Positions 26,592 through 35,839 of a DNA stretch of 64,000 bases are shown here, in pieces. The translations under genes were made by a program, and so were the position numbers. This stretch comes from an uncultured Selenomonadales bacterium (GTDB taxonomy: Bacteria; Bacillota; Negativicutes; Acidaminococcales; Acidaminococcaceae): NCBI GenBank assembly GCA_900314855.1, contig OMWZ01000001.1, positions 161,355 through 225,354 of the forward strand. Reading direction: 5' to 3'. Each line of letters starts with the position of its first letter. Positions within the stretch are counted from its first letter, which is position 1. The notes beneath the pieces were generated by a model. That model had not been told where the DNA came from, ran no database searches, and saw nothing but the letters and a program-made list of their open reading frames with translations.

Positions 26592-28532
26592 TCACGGAAC
26601 GACGGGATTTTTCAGGTCTCCTCCATTATATAACTCATAGGCTCCCTGATACCACGCGATGGCATGCTCCTGCAGGACCGGATCCAACGGTTCCTTTTCG
26701 TACCGGCTCTTCTGCCAGTCGAGGATCCGGTACGATTCTACCCTTTGCTGCGGATTCAGGATCAGGAGATGATTGTTTTCGATATAGCCGAGACTCTGGT
26801 AGGTACTGATAAAAATCCGTTCCTGCCCGAGCCGGGTCCGGTAGATGTCCTGGCCGAGGAAACGCGAAGTATACGAAACGCCCAGCAGACCGAGAAGCGT
26901 CGGGGCCAAATCTATCTGGCTCACCAGCCGGTCGTTGACCCCGGCAGGAATCAGGCCGGGCGCGTAAATCATACAAGGAATATGATATTTGTGGACCGGT
27001 AAGGCCATCTTTCCGGCAGCTGCGGCCTGGTGGTCCGCTACAAGGACGAACACCGTATTCGCGAACCACGGCTTCCTGCGGGCTTTTTCCAAAAAGTCCT
27101 GGATTGCCCAATCCGTGTAGCGGACGCCGCCTTCCCGGGATCCCTGCTCCGCTTGTACCCGCCCTTCGGGAAAGCGGAACGGGCGGTGGTTGCTCGTCGT
27201 CATCACTACTTCCAGGGCCGGTTCGTGTTTTGCGGCCCGTTCGTCCATGGTTTCCAGCACCTTGTCGAAGAGAATTTCATCCGCCACGCCCCAGACGGAT
27301 TCGCAGAAAATTTTCTCCTTCGGGATGCTCAACCGGTCATGGACCGCAAAATCGTTTCCCTCGTAAAAGGCATTCATATTGTCAAAGTACCCGTATCCCC
27401 CATACAGGAAATCCGTCTGATACCCTGCCTGGTTCAGCGCATTTCCCAGCGTAAAAAGTCCGGCATAATCGGGGCGGCGCAAAATCGACTGGCCTGGTGT
27501 GGGAGGCACGGCCAACGCCAGGGCTTCCAACCCCCGCACCGTGCGTGTTCCCGTCGCGTACATCCGGGAAAACACGAGGGATTGGGAGGCCAATTTGTCC
27601 AAATTGGGCGTCCAATCCTTTTCCCCGTGAAAAGTGCTCATGAAGTCGGAACTCAGGCTTTCCACCGTAATCAAGACGACATTCGGACGACGGTCTGTCA
27701 AGGCGTTGTGGTTCTCCACACGGCGCGTCACGTCGAGCGTGTCGACAGGGCCGGTAAACGTGACATTGTCCGCACGCAGGGCCTGCCGCAAATACGAGCG
27801 GACGAGATTCCGGTCTTCTTTCCGGTAATACCGGTTGTAATCCAACTGGTTATGGAAGTACGCGTAGACGAAACCGTAGGGACCGTTTCCTGCCAATTCC
27901 ACGTTGTAGGCATTGTCACTGATTTTTTCCCGCCATGTGTCTTGGGGGACCAGAACAGCCAGCAAGGGAACCAGAAGCAGGCACAAGGCGCCCATCAGGC
28001 AGGACCGCTTCCCTTTCTCAGGAAAGACGCACGGAAAGCGACTCCCTTCCCACCCTGTCAGGGCCAGGGCCACCGCGAAAATTCCCGGCAGCAGGATTTC
28101 CACCGGAAAGGATTGGCGGATCTGCCCAATCATCTCCTGCGTATAGACAAGGTAATCCACCGCGATGAAATTGAAATTCGTATGAAATTCCTGCCAGTAC
28201 AAATGCAGGGCGACGAGGGAAAAGACCATAAGCCCATTCTGGAAGAAAGTCACGAGAAACAACAGCGCCCGGCCGACCTTCCTGTTCAGCCAGCGGGCCG
28301 GCAGACCCCAGAGGAGCAGTGCCAGGGGCAGCGTAAAGAAAACGCCGGATGCCGTGTCGTAGACCAGTCCTGCCAGAAAGGTGCGCAGCATGTCCCCGGC
28401 TGCCAGGGACACCATGTCCAGTGATGTCAGGAGATTAACGGCGCGCAGAAGGGACTGCGCCGCCATATACGTCAGAAAAAAGAGGGCGAGGCAGCGGATT
28501 CTGCCTTGCCGCATCTTGTCAAACCATTGCAT
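26592..28532 (-). CDS. LTA-synthase-family membrane sulfatase-fold transferase
   Basis: 646 aa. About five N-terminal membrane helices (to about 200) precede an extracytoplasmic alkaline-phosphatase-fold domain with VVLITVESLSSDF, the nucleophile-threonine region TGTRTVRGLEA and the metal site VADHQ. Family members transfer phosphoglycerol or phosphoethanolamine from phospholipids to teichoic acids, glucans or LPS. In a diderm host, modification of LPS or glucan is more likely than lipoteichoic acid synthesis (inference). ATG at 28532 follows AAAGGAG. It diverges from the two-component genes at 28.8 kb. Confidence 0.88.
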   Translation of the reverse strand: MQWFDKMRQGRIRCLALFFLTYMAAQSLLRAVNLLTSLDMVSLAAGDMLRTFLAGLVYDTASGVFFTLPLALLLWGLPARWLNRKVGRALLFLVTFFQNGLMVFSLVALHLYWQEFHTNFNFIAVDYLVYTQEMIGQIRQSFPVEILLPGIFAVALALTGWEGSRFPCVFPEKGKRSCLMGALCLLLVPLLAVLVPQDTWREKISDNAYNVELAGNGPYGFVYAYFHNQLDYNRYYRKEDRNLVRSYLRQALRADNVTFTGPVDTLDVTRRVENHNALTDRRPNVVLITVESLSSDFMSTFHGEKDWTPNLDKLASQSLVFSRMYATGTRTVRGLEALALAVPPTPGQSILRRPDYAGLFTLGNALNQAGYQTDFLYGGYGYFDNMNAFYEGNDFAVHDRLSIPKEKIFCESVWGVADEILFDKVLETMDERAAKHEPALEVVMTTSNHRPFRFPEGRVQAEQGSREGGVRYTDWAIQDFLEKARRKPWFANTVFVLVADHQAAAAGKMALPVHKYHIPCMIYAPGLIPAGVNDRLVSQIDLAPTLLGLLGVSYTSRFLGQDIYRTRLGQERIFISTYQSLGYIENNHLLILNPQQRVESYRILDWQKSRYEKEPLDPVLQEHAIAWYQGAYELYNGGDLKNPVVP

Positions 28533-28682
28533 ACCCGGTTCTCCTTTGCCACGTAGAGTCCGGAGGCGCCAGCCGCCTCCGCTTTTTTCCATCTTAGCAG
28601 GCAGGATTAAAGCCGGGACTACGGAAAATTAAACAAAGTTTAAACAGACATAAAAAAACCATAAAACACTTCCCGGAAATAT

Positions 28683-28711
28683 TTGCAGTGGATTGCAAAG
28701 GCCCGTATAAT
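28683..28711 (+). promoter_or_regulatory. Promoter of the second two-component system
   Basis: TTGCAG (28683-28688), 17-bp spacer and TATAAT (28706-28711), about 95 bases before the kinase start. Confidence 0.75.
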
Positions 28712-28805
28712 TTTAGGAGAACAAAAAACGCTCCTGGCCGGGTACTTCCCGGAACTTCCTGAAAAAGGTTTCCTGGGACCATCGTCCCTTTTCCGAGGTA
28801 ACGCT

Positions 28806-30272
28806 ATGAACATCAAAAACCGCCTGATCCTGTCGCACATCCTGACCTTCTTCATTCCCATCGTCATGACCTTCTTCGTCTTACTCCTGTGCGCCGGCGG
28901 CCTGGCCCTCTTCGCACAAAGCGGACACCATATTTATGCCGAGAACGTCAACCAGTTCCAACGGATCACCATGGTCCTCCACCACGTGGTATTCCGCAAC
29001 CTGCGCAGCCATCCTGACGGCAATCTGTCCGACATATGGCTCCTGGGCCTGCTGGATCCGGACTACAACTGCATCATGGTCAACCGGGAAGGACAGGTCA
29101 TCTACACATACGGAAATCAGTTCCTGGCAAAAGAGACGACACCGGATATCAAGCAAGTCATGGCGTCCCTGGAACAGGGTTCCAGGGGAGTACGCTACGC
29201 TTCGTCCCCAAAGAAGAACTACTTTATGGAAAAACAGGTTGTCAAGGGACGGGTATATACGCTTCACTATTTTAACCAGATTGCGCCACCTGCTTCGGAC
29301 GAGGTCTTCGAGCAGGCCCTGCATCTTACGGAATTCGTCTGCGCCCTTTCCCTTCTGGCCTTCATCCTGCTTTCCAGCTGGTTCCTGTCCCGCTTTGTGC
29401 TGCATCACATCATCCCTCCCCTGGTTGAACTGCAGCACGCCTCGGAGCGCATCCAGGAGGGAGACCTGGGGGTACGCATCGGCCACGACCGGCAGGATGA
29501 GTTCCGACCCGTGGTCGACGCCTTCAACCTCATGGCCGTAAACCTGCAGGATTCCCTGAGGGAGCGGGAACGGCAGGAAGAAAACCGCAAAGAGTTGATT
29601 GCCAGCATCTCGCACGACATCCGTACCCCCCTGACCGCCATCAAGGCCTATGTCGAAGGACTGAAGGACAACGTGGCCTCGACGCCGGAAAAGCGGAAAC
29701 AATATCTGGAGGTCATTGACCATAAGACAGAAGATTTGAACCGCATGGTAGAACAACTCTTCCTGCTCTCCAAAATCGACCTGGGAGAGCGGGCCATTCC
29801 CATGAAACTGCTGAACCTGGGACAAACCCTGCGCACCTTGGCCTCCGAAAACGACCTGCACTGGCAGAAGGCCGGTGCCGCCGTAGAGATGGCCGTGCCG
29901 GAGACACCCGTTTGCATCCGGGGCAACACGATGCTGCTGGAACGGATTCTGCAGAACCTGGTTTCCAACAGCGCCAAATACCGGACATTGCCGGAAGCGG
30001 AGGTCCATTGCCATCTTACCGTGGAAGACGGGCGCGCGGTGCTGCGCGTATGGGACAATGGCCCCGGGGTGCCGGAACAACTGCTGCAACGCCTGACGGA
30101 CCCCTTCTTCCGGACGGATAAGGCCCGTTCGCACACAGCGGACGGAAGCGGCATCGGCCTGACCATTGTGGCCCGGTCCATGGCCATCATGCAGGGCACG
30201 CTGCAAATTGAAAACGGGACGCCGAATGGGTTGTCCTTCACGATGACGTTCCCATTGGTCAAGGAGGAATGA
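28806..30272 (+). CDS. Sensor histidine kinase
   Basis: 488 aa: membrane helix at about 8-35, extracytoplasmic sensor of about 140 residues, second helix near 178-200, HAMP, dimerisation domain with H270 (SISHDIRTPLTAI) and HATPase domain (NLVSNSAKY, DNGPGVP, GSGIGLTI). ATG at 28806 has GAGG upstream; the earlier frame overlaps the promoter. The sensor region has no recognised PAS or Cache motif. It overlaps or abuts the response regulator gene at its stop. Confidence 0.94.
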   Translation: MNIKNRLILSHILTFFIPIVMTFFVLLLCAGGLALFAQSGHHIYAENVNQFQRITMVLHHVVFRNLRSHPDGNLSDIWLLGLLDPDYNCIMVNREGQVIYTYGNQFLAKETTPDIKQVMASLEQGSRGVRYASSPKKNYFMEKQVVKGRVYTLHYFNQIAPPASDEVFEQALHLTEFVCALSLLAFILLSSWFLSRFVLHHIIPPLVELQHASERIQEGDLGVRIGHDRQDEFRPVVDAFNLMAVNLQDSLRERERQEENRKELIASISHDIRTPLTAIKAYVEGLKDNVASTPEKRKQYLEVIDHKTEDLNRMVEQLFLLSKIDLGERAIPMKLLNLGQTLRTLASENDLHWQKAGAAVEMAVPETPVCIRGNTMLLERILQNLVSNSAKYRTLPEAEVHCHLTVEDGRAVLRVWDNGPGVPEQLLQRLTDPFFRTDKARSHTADGSGIGLTIVARSMAIMQGTLQIENGTPNGLSFTMTFPLVKEE

Positions 30273-30274
30273 CG

Positions 30275-30961
30275 ATGAAAGACATGATTCTGATTATTGA
30301 AGACGATAAGGACATTGCAGCCATTGAGAAGGATTATATGGAAATCAACGGATATGGCGCCGTCATCAGGGGAGACGGCATCGAAGGCATGGAAGCGGCC
30401 CTGACCGGTCATTACAGCCTCATCCTTCTCGATGTGATGCTGCCCGGCATGGACGGCTTTGAAATCTGCCGCAAGATCCGGGACAAGATTGATACGCCGA
30501 TCCTGATGGTGACGGCCCGCAATACGGATATCGACAAGATTCGGGGACTGGGCCTCGGTGCAGACGATTACATTGAAAAACCCTTCTCCCCTGCCGTCCT
30601 GGCAGCCAAAGTGAAATCACAGCTTGCGCAATACAGGCGGCTGCGTGGGGCGAAGGAATTGCGGCGCATCTCCCTCGGCGGCCTCACCATAGAACCGGAC
30701 ACCCGCCGGGTCTTTGTCGGGGACCGGGAATTGTCCCTGCCGAACAAGGAATTCGAGCTGCTGGCCTTTCTCATGGAAAACCCGGGCATCGTCTTCAGCC
30801 GGGAAACCTTGTATACCCGTATCTGGGGCATGGATTCCCTGGGCTCGACGGACACGATTCCCGTCCATATCAACCGCCTGCGTGAAGCCGTGGAGGAAAA
30901 TCCGTCCAAACCACGGCACCTGCTCACTGTCTGGGGCGTCGGCTATAAATTCCAGCCGTAA
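30275..30961 (+). CDS. OmpR-family response regulator
   Basis: 228 aa: receiver domain (IIEDDKDI, LLDVMLPGMDGF with the phospho-acceptor, IEKPFSP) and a winged-helix DNA-binding domain (NKEFELLAFLMENPG, VHINRLREAVEENP). ATG at 30275 has AAGGAGGA at ideal spacing; ATG 30269 is in frame but too close to that site. Envelope genes downstream and upstream are plausible targets. Confidence 0.94.
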   Translation: MKDMILIIEDDKDIAAIEKDYMEINGYGAVIRGDGIEGMEAALTGHYSLILLDVMLPGMDGFEICRKIRDKIDTPILMVTARNTDIDKIRGLGLGADDYIEKPFSPAVLAAKVKSQLAQYRRLRGAKELRRISLGGLTIEPDTRRVFVGDRELSLPNKEFELLAFLMENPGIVFSRETLYTRIWGMDSLGSTDTIPVHINRLREAVEENPSKPRHLLTVWGVGYKFQP

Positions 30962-31002
30962 GTATCCTTTTTGTCCGTTTTTCGCATCCGTATACCCAAA
31001 CG

Positions 31003-31063
31003 AAAACCGGCCTTCCGCACATCGGAACCCATCGGGCACTCCGAACGGCGAAAAGCCGGTTTT
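31003..31063 (+). terminator. Terminator after the second two-component system
   Basis: AAAACCGGC (31003-31011) pairs with GCCGGTTTT (31055-31063) across a 43-nt loop, followed by a T-rich tract. Confidence 0.6.
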
Positions 31064-31082
31064 TTCTTTTTAGAAAGCCAGG

Positions 31083-31703
31083 TCAGTGGACACGCCGGCC
31101 GGAAAGTGGCTGGAGAGGAACGGTTCCCAGGTATCGGCCGGCAAGGTGCCGCAGGGCCGGGACAACCTTCTCCGCCAGAATCGCGGCGCCACTGGCCAGC
31201 AGGATGCCGGCCGCCACGTCACTGGGATAATGGACGCCAAGATAAAGGCGGGAAAACGACACCATGGCCGCCATTCCCAGCGCCGGTATCCCCAAACGCC
31301 GTGGCAAGAAACGGCACAGCATCAGGGCCACGGCGAAGGCCGCTGTCGTATGTCCAGACGGGAAAGAGGACCCGCCTGCGTGCACGATCGGAATCAGGTC
31401 GTAAAAGGCGTCGTACGGGCGAGGACGCAGAATCAGGTGTTTTAGGATTTCCTTGCCGGCTAGTGCCAGCACCAGGGATGTACCGGCATACAGGACGACC
31501 TGCCGGCCCTGCTTCCTGTTTCGCAGGATCAGCCACACGGCCAGGAAAGCGAACACCCAGAACACCCCGTTGGTAACGACGTTCCAGAAGATGTCGCCGC
31601 CGGATGTGCGCCAGTTGTCCTGTATCCATAACAGGACGGAATAATCCCCTTCCGTCAGTTTCGTTGCCACATACACAACGGCTGTATCTATGGCTGAAAT
31701 CAT
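31083..31703 (-). CDS. PAP2-family membrane phosphatase
   Basis: 206 aa with several membrane helices and the three PAP2 motifs: KHLILRPRP, SSFPSGHT and SRLYLGVHYPSDV. Relatives dephosphorylate undecaprenyl pyrophosphate or phosphatidylglycerophosphate, or act on lipid A, at the outer face of the membrane. I prefer ATG 31703 (AGGAGG ten bases upstream) over GTG 31712. Convergent with the two-component genes. Confidence 0.9.
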   Translation of the reverse strand: MISAIDTAVVYVATKLTEGDYSVLLWIQDNWRTSGGDIFWNVVTNGVFWVFAFLAVWLILRNRKQGRQVVLYAGTSLVLALAGKEILKHLILRPRPYDAFYDLIPIVHAGGSSFPSGHTTAAFAVALMLCRFLPRRLGIPALGMAAMVSFSRLYLGVHYPSDVAAGILLASGAAILAEKVVPALRHLAGRYLGTVPLQPLSGRRVH

Positions 31704-31759
31704 GATGGTCACCCCTCCTTTGTTTGCTGCTTTTACAATAACAGACAGACTTAAGGAAG

Positions 31760-31797
31760 GTATAACCGGAATCTTACAGCGGAATTAAGAAATCTTA
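31760..31797 (-). promoter_or_regulatory. Candidate activator-controlled promoter of the PAP2 gene
   Basis: The minus strand has TTATAC at 31760-31765 but only a weak TTAATT 17 bp upstream. Two AATCTTA copies (plus-strand positions 31770-31776 and 31791-31797) lie 21 bp apart and flank that -35, a layout typical of OmpR-family activator sites. Confidence 0.4.
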
Positions 31798-31805
31798 AAT
31801 TATGT

Positions 31806-32975
31806 TTAAACAGGCAACATGCCCTCGAGGCGGTTCATGCGGAACTCCTCGACAACCGCCATAAAACGCGGGATATGGACCGGGTTTTCGTGGAAACCGA
31901 ACAAATGGGACGAGCAATGGCAGTCCGTCGAGCCGAACGCCTCCACGCGCCAGTCCGCAACGCGGTCCACGGCCGCTGCCAGGTCGTGTTCCAGGTCGTC
32001 CGCCGTACGGATGGGAAGCAGGGCCGTGACGGATGCCTTGTCCCGCAGGTAGTCGATATGCCAGTGCATTTGTTTGCGGAGCCGGCTGTGCCGGGCCAGG
32101 CGCGCTGCCAGTCCGCGCCGCGCGGAACCGACATAGACATAGAAACCTGCCGGGTACTGCTGCGGCCCCAGGGCCCCTGTATTGATTTCCCTATCTTGTG
32201 CCAGCTGGAGGACGACCATATAGTCGCCGCGGTCCTGGTTCTCCCTGACCAGGATTCCGGCCGGGTATTGCAGCAGCCGCACCGGGTCCGGCTTGGTAAA
32301 GGTCCGGTCCCAACGCAGGGCCAGGGCTTTCCAGTCCAGTTTAGGGGCAGCCTTGTAAAAGGTCTCTGCGAAGGCAGGGTCTGTATGATAATCCGGTAAA
32401 AACCAGCGGGCGCGGTCCCAGTGGACCAGGAACAGGATCCCTGTATGGATGCCCCGGTCCGCCATGGCGGACAGTTCCAGGATGTGTTTCCTTCCCCGCT
32501 CCGTCACGGCATCGGGAAACATGGCCCCGTGACGGCCGAAGAGGGTGCACGACTTCACTTCCACATAAAAAGGAGAGTTTCCCGGCGCGTCTTCCCGTTC
32601 CAGCAGGAGATCGAAACGGCTGTCCCCGACCGTCACTTCGCGCCGGACCAGATGGTATCCCTCCCACCCGGGGATCTGCTTTGTTGCCACGAGCCAAGCC
32701 GCAACCTCGTTGTTGTACTGCGTATCCAGCAGAATCGGGACACCATCCCGTTCGATGCCGACCACATCATAGGAGGTCTTCCGCCCCGGCTGGGGCGCTT
32801 TGCGCAAATAGAGCACCGCATGAGGAAGCAGAAGCTCCCACATGCGGCCGGGATTTGGCAGATGACAGGATACCAGGCTGCCATCGTCCAGCCGGGCTTC
32901 CGCCAGGAAACGGTTGGGCCGGCGGACGAAGGTACCTTGTCTTAAGTCTTGAATCGTCCGTAACATCAATCTCAC
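31806..32975 (-). CDS. SfsA protein fused to a DUF123 (GIY-YIG-like) domain
   Basis: 389 aa. Residues 1 to about 235 are SfsA (FVRRPNRFLAEARL, HLPNPGRMWELL, VEVKSCTL, FPDAVTERGRKH), a PD-(D/E)XK-like nucleic-acid-binding protein known from sugar-fermentation stimulation. Residues about 248-375 match DUF123, a GIY-YIG-related fold (GFYVYVGSARRGLAARLARH, HWHIDYL). GTG at 32975 overlaps the upstream stop (GTGA) and follows GGGAG; ATG 32966 is the alternative. The fusion suggests a nuclease or DNA-binding role, which is unproven. Confidence 0.88.
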   Translation of the reverse strand: MRLMLRTIQDLRQGTFVRRPNRFLAEARLDDGSLVSCHLPNPGRMWELLLPHAVLYLRKAPQPGRKTSYDVVGIERDGVPILLDTQYNNEVAAWLVATKQIPGWEGYHLVRREVTVGDSRFDLLLEREDAPGNSPFYVEVKSCTLFGRHGAMFPDAVTERGRKHILELSAMADRGIHTGILFLVHWDRARWFLPDYHTDPAFAETFYKAAPKLDWKALALRWDRTFTKPDPVRLLQYPAGILVRENQDRGDYMVVLQLAQDREINTGALGPQQYPAGFYVYVGSARRGLAARLARHSRLRKQMHWHIDYLRDKASVTALLPIRTADDLEHDLAAAVDRVADWRVEAFGSTDCHCSSHLFGFHENPVHIPRFMAVVEEFRMNRLEGMLPV

Positions 32976-34210
32976 TGATCTCCCGCAGTCCCCTCCGGCG
33001 CGTTCTGGCCAGGGGCACTCATTCTTTCCCGTTGTTCCTTCGACAGGATAACAACCGGTGTCTTACTCTGTTTCTGCTGCCAGCGGATTTTGCCAGGCAG
33101 GCGCGGTCCCGACCGTTCCCGCCGCTGCGGCCGGGAAGTCGTCTCCTGATTCGCCGGCTGTCCGTCCGGGTTTCCTTCCGGGACCCGACGGCGCGGCGCT
33201 CCGCCGCTGTTCCTCTCTCCTCGTTCCTGACGGGACGGACGGCCGCCCTTGCGGGCATTGCCGTCAATGAAATCCTGGACGATGAACCTCGGACGATGCT
33301 TGACTTCCAGGTAGATCTTGCCGATATACTCCCCGACAATTCCGACCGAAAATAGGATCAGGCCGCCGAGGAACCACAGGGAGACGATCAGGCTGGTCCA
33401 GCCGGCAATCGTCGTGCCGCGGAAGTGTTCCACCAGGGACCAGACCAGGACAACGCCGGAAATCAGGGAAATCAGGAGTCCCAGCTTGACGATATAGCCG
33501 ATGGGATTGTTCGTCAGGGAGGTAATGCCCTGCCAGGCAAGGGCGAGCATTTTTCCCAGGGGATACTTGCTTTCTCCTGCCAGCCGTTCCTTCCGCTCAT
33601 AGTAGACACAGTCATGGTTCAGGCCGATCATCGGGATGACGCCGCGGAGAAATAGGTTTACTTCGCGGAATTCCGCGAAAGCTTCCAGGGCTGTTTTATC
33701 CATAAGACGGAAATCGGCGTGGTTATAGATTACATCGGCTCCCATGGCCTGCATGAAACGGTAGAATCCCTGGGCCGTCACGCGCTTGAAGAAGGAGTCG
33801 CTCTTGCGGCTCTCGCGGACGCCGTAGACGATGTTGCAGCCTGCCCGGTACTTTTCCACCATGGCGTCGATGGCGTTGATATCATCCTGTAAATCCGCAT
33901 CCATGCTGATGGCGGCGTCGCAGTAGTCCTTGACCGTCAGGAGGCCTGCCGTAACCGCGTTCTGGTGACCCCGGTTGTGGGCCAGGTTGACGGCGGAGAA
34001 AAGGCCGTCCTTGATGCACAGTTCGCGGATCATTTCCCAAGTCTTGTCCCGGCTGCCATCGTTGACGAAACAGACCTTGCTGCGGCGGCTGATTTGACGC
34101 GCCGCCATCAGGCTCTCCATCTTTTCCTTCAGTTTCGCTGCCGAATCCAACAACACTTCTTGTTCGTTGTAGCAGGGAATGACCATGTATAAAACCGGTT
34201 GTTCTCTCAT
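32972..34210 (-). CDS. Undecaprenyl-phosphate glycosyltransferase, family 2 (ArnC/GtrB-like), with a basic tail
   Basis: 412 aa. A cytoplasmic GT2 domain (PCYNEQEVL, NDGSRDKTW, DADLQDD) is followed by two membrane helices (near 225-300) as in ArnC/GtrB/DPM enzymes that load a sugar onto the lipid carrier at the inner face. After VKHRPRFIVQDFI a tail of roughly 85 residues, rich in Arg, Gly and Gln, is an unusual addition. ATG at 34210 follows GGATGAGGG. It lies 11 bases behind the ArnT-like gene, its probable partner. Confidence 0.9.
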   Translation of the reverse strand: MREQPVLYMVIPCYNEQEVLLDSAAKLKEKMESLMAARQISRRSKVCFVNDGSRDKTWEMIRELCIKDGLFSAVNLAHNRGHQNAVTAGLLTVKDYCDAAISMDADLQDDINAIDAMVEKYRAGCNIVYGVRESRKSDSFFKRVTAQGFYRFMQAMGADVIYNHADFRLMDKTALEAFAEFREVNLFLRGVIPMIGLNHDCVYYERKERLAGESKYPLGKMLALAWQGITSLTNNPIGYIVKLGLLISLISGVVLVWSLVEHFRGTTIAGWTSLIVSLWFLGGLILFSVGIVGEYIGKIYLEVKHRPRFIVQDFIDGNARKGGRPSRQERGERNSGGAPRRRVPEGNPDGQPANQETTSRPQRRERSGPRLPGKIRWQQKQSKTPVVILSKEQRERMSAPGQNAPEGTAGDQ

Positions 34211-34221
34211 ACCCTCATCCT

Positions 34222-35784
34222 TTACTCTTCGCTCTTGAACAGGCAAATGCCCTTGTGTTCCCGCACCAGCTGCCAACGGGCGCCGCCCATTTCCTCCTTC
34301 TGTTTCCGGTACATATAATCGCGCATTAGGATATACTTGGGACGCGGGTCTTCCCGAAGCCGGGCCAGCGTGTCCGGATTGTTCGTATCCGCTTCGATAC
34401 CGGGAATGTCCGTATAGAGCATCATCCCCGGTCGAAGCTGCTTATCCACATACAGCACCCTCTGCGTATCCGTGGCCAGGGATCGGTACTGGAGCGCCAT
34501 GGTCTTGACGCTAAAGCGGTCCTGGGCCAGGGGCATCAGGAACACAAAGACCATGCCCATCGTAAAGAGCCCCGTAGCAACGTGGAGCCAGGCCCCTTCT
34601 TCCCCGTTCCGCCTGCCAAGCAGGACTCCTAGGATGGCCAGCCCCAGCGCAAGGGTACCAACGCCGAGCACCAGGCTGCCCACGGCCAGTTCCGGCAAGG
34701 AACGGCCGCCCAGGATCCAGCCTGCCGCCAGCAGCGCGAAGAAAACGCCGCTGCCGGCAGCCCACGACGGAAAGGCCCGGCATTTTTCCCGAAACATCCG
34801 GTCCAGATTCCAGCCAATCAGGCCGGACAGGGCCGGGGAAAGGACGAGCATGTACGAAACCTGCTTCGTCTTGGCGACGCTGAAAAACAGGAAGACGAAA
34901 GCCGCCCACACTTCCAGGAAGAGCAGGACCTCCCGCTCGTGCGCGCGGGCTTTGGTAATCCCGTTCTTCACGGACTGGAACAGAAGACCTGTCCAGGGGA
35001 ACATCCCCAACAGGACAACGGGGATATAAAACCACCAGTGCATGCGCGACGGATGGAGAGGCTTGGCAAAACGCTGCAGGTTGTGGAAGCCTAAAAAATC
35101 CTGGATGAACTGCCAGCCGTGGGTCTGGTACATATAGACATACCAGGGGGATCCGATAAGGGCCGTCAAAAGGAGTCCGGGCACCACATGCATGCGCAGG
35201 AGTTCCTTCAGGTTCCGTGTCACCAGAAGATAACAAAAAATGATACCGCCAGGGAAAACAACCCCGATGGGCCCTTTGGTCATGACGGCAAGGCCGCAGC
35301 AAACGTACAGGAGCCAATACCGGCGGTGCAAAAAACACAGGAGGGCCGCCGTCATGAAGAAGAGGAGCGTCGTATCCGTGACGGACGCCTTGCCCATGTA
35401 CTGGAGCATGACCGACGTGCCCATCACCATGGCGGACCACCACCCGGCGCGCGGGCCCAGGAGCCGGCGGAAGGAAGCGTAGGTCAGGAGAATACTGAGA
35501 ATCGCCATCAGGGAGGCAGGCACGCGGGCAGAAAATTCCGTAAAGCCACCGAACAATTTCAGGCTGCCCACGAGAAGCCAGTAGAAAATCGGCGGTTTAT
35601 CATACCAAAATTCATGATAAATCCGCGGCGACAAGTAGTCATGGAAACGGATCATCTCTTTCGCCGTCTCGGCGTAGACCGGTTCATCCGGATCCAGCAG
35701 GGCCACCCCACCGATGCCACAAAGAATATTGAAGGCGACAATGGCCAATAAAATCCAAAACGCTTTACGGGAATCGTAATTCAC
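34222..35784 (-). CDS. Family 39 glycosyltransferase, ArnT-like
   Basis: A 520-aa polytopic membrane enzyme with the DPDEPVYAETAKEM motif in the first periplasmic loop, characteristic of ArnT/PMT-type transferases that move a sugar from undecaprenyl phosphate to lipid A or another acceptor outside the inner membrane. The start is GTG at 35784 with AAGGAAAG upstream. Coupled with the ArnC-like gene it forms a two-step lipid-linked sugar transfer module. The sugar and acceptor are not readable from sequence. Confidence 0.9.
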   Translation of the reverse strand: MNYDSRKAFWILLAIVAFNILCGIGGVALLDPDEPVYAETAKEMIRFHDYLSPRIYHEFWYDKPPIFYWLLVGSLKLFGGFTEFSARVPASLMAILSILLTYASFRRLLGPRAGWWSAMVMGTSVMLQYMGKASVTDTTLLFFMTAALLCFLHRRYWLLYVCCGLAVMTKGPIGVVFPGGIIFCYLLVTRNLKELLRMHVVPGLLLTALIGSPWYVYMYQTHGWQFIQDFLGFHNLQRFAKPLHPSRMHWWFYIPVVLLGMFPWTGLLFQSVKNGITKARAHEREVLLFLEVWAAFVFLFFSVAKTKQVSYMLVLSPALSGLIGWNLDRMFREKCRAFPSWAAGSGVFFALLAAGWILGGRSLPELAVGSLVLGVGTLALGLAILGVLLGRRNGEEGAWLHVATGLFTMGMVFVFLMPLAQDRFSVKTMALQYRSLATDTQRVLYVDKQLRPGMMLYTDIPGIEADTNNPDTLARLREDPRPKYILMRDYMYRKQKEEMGGARWQLVREHKGICLFKSEE

Positions 35785-35839
35785 GCGATAATCTTCCTTT
35801 CCGTTGCGTAATGCTGTCCTTCCGCGGCCTGGCGGCCGT

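Noticed and set aside
27030..28424. 464-codon plus-strand frame opposite the LTA-synthase-like gene
   Set aside because: Antisense shadow of a gene with clear family motifs.
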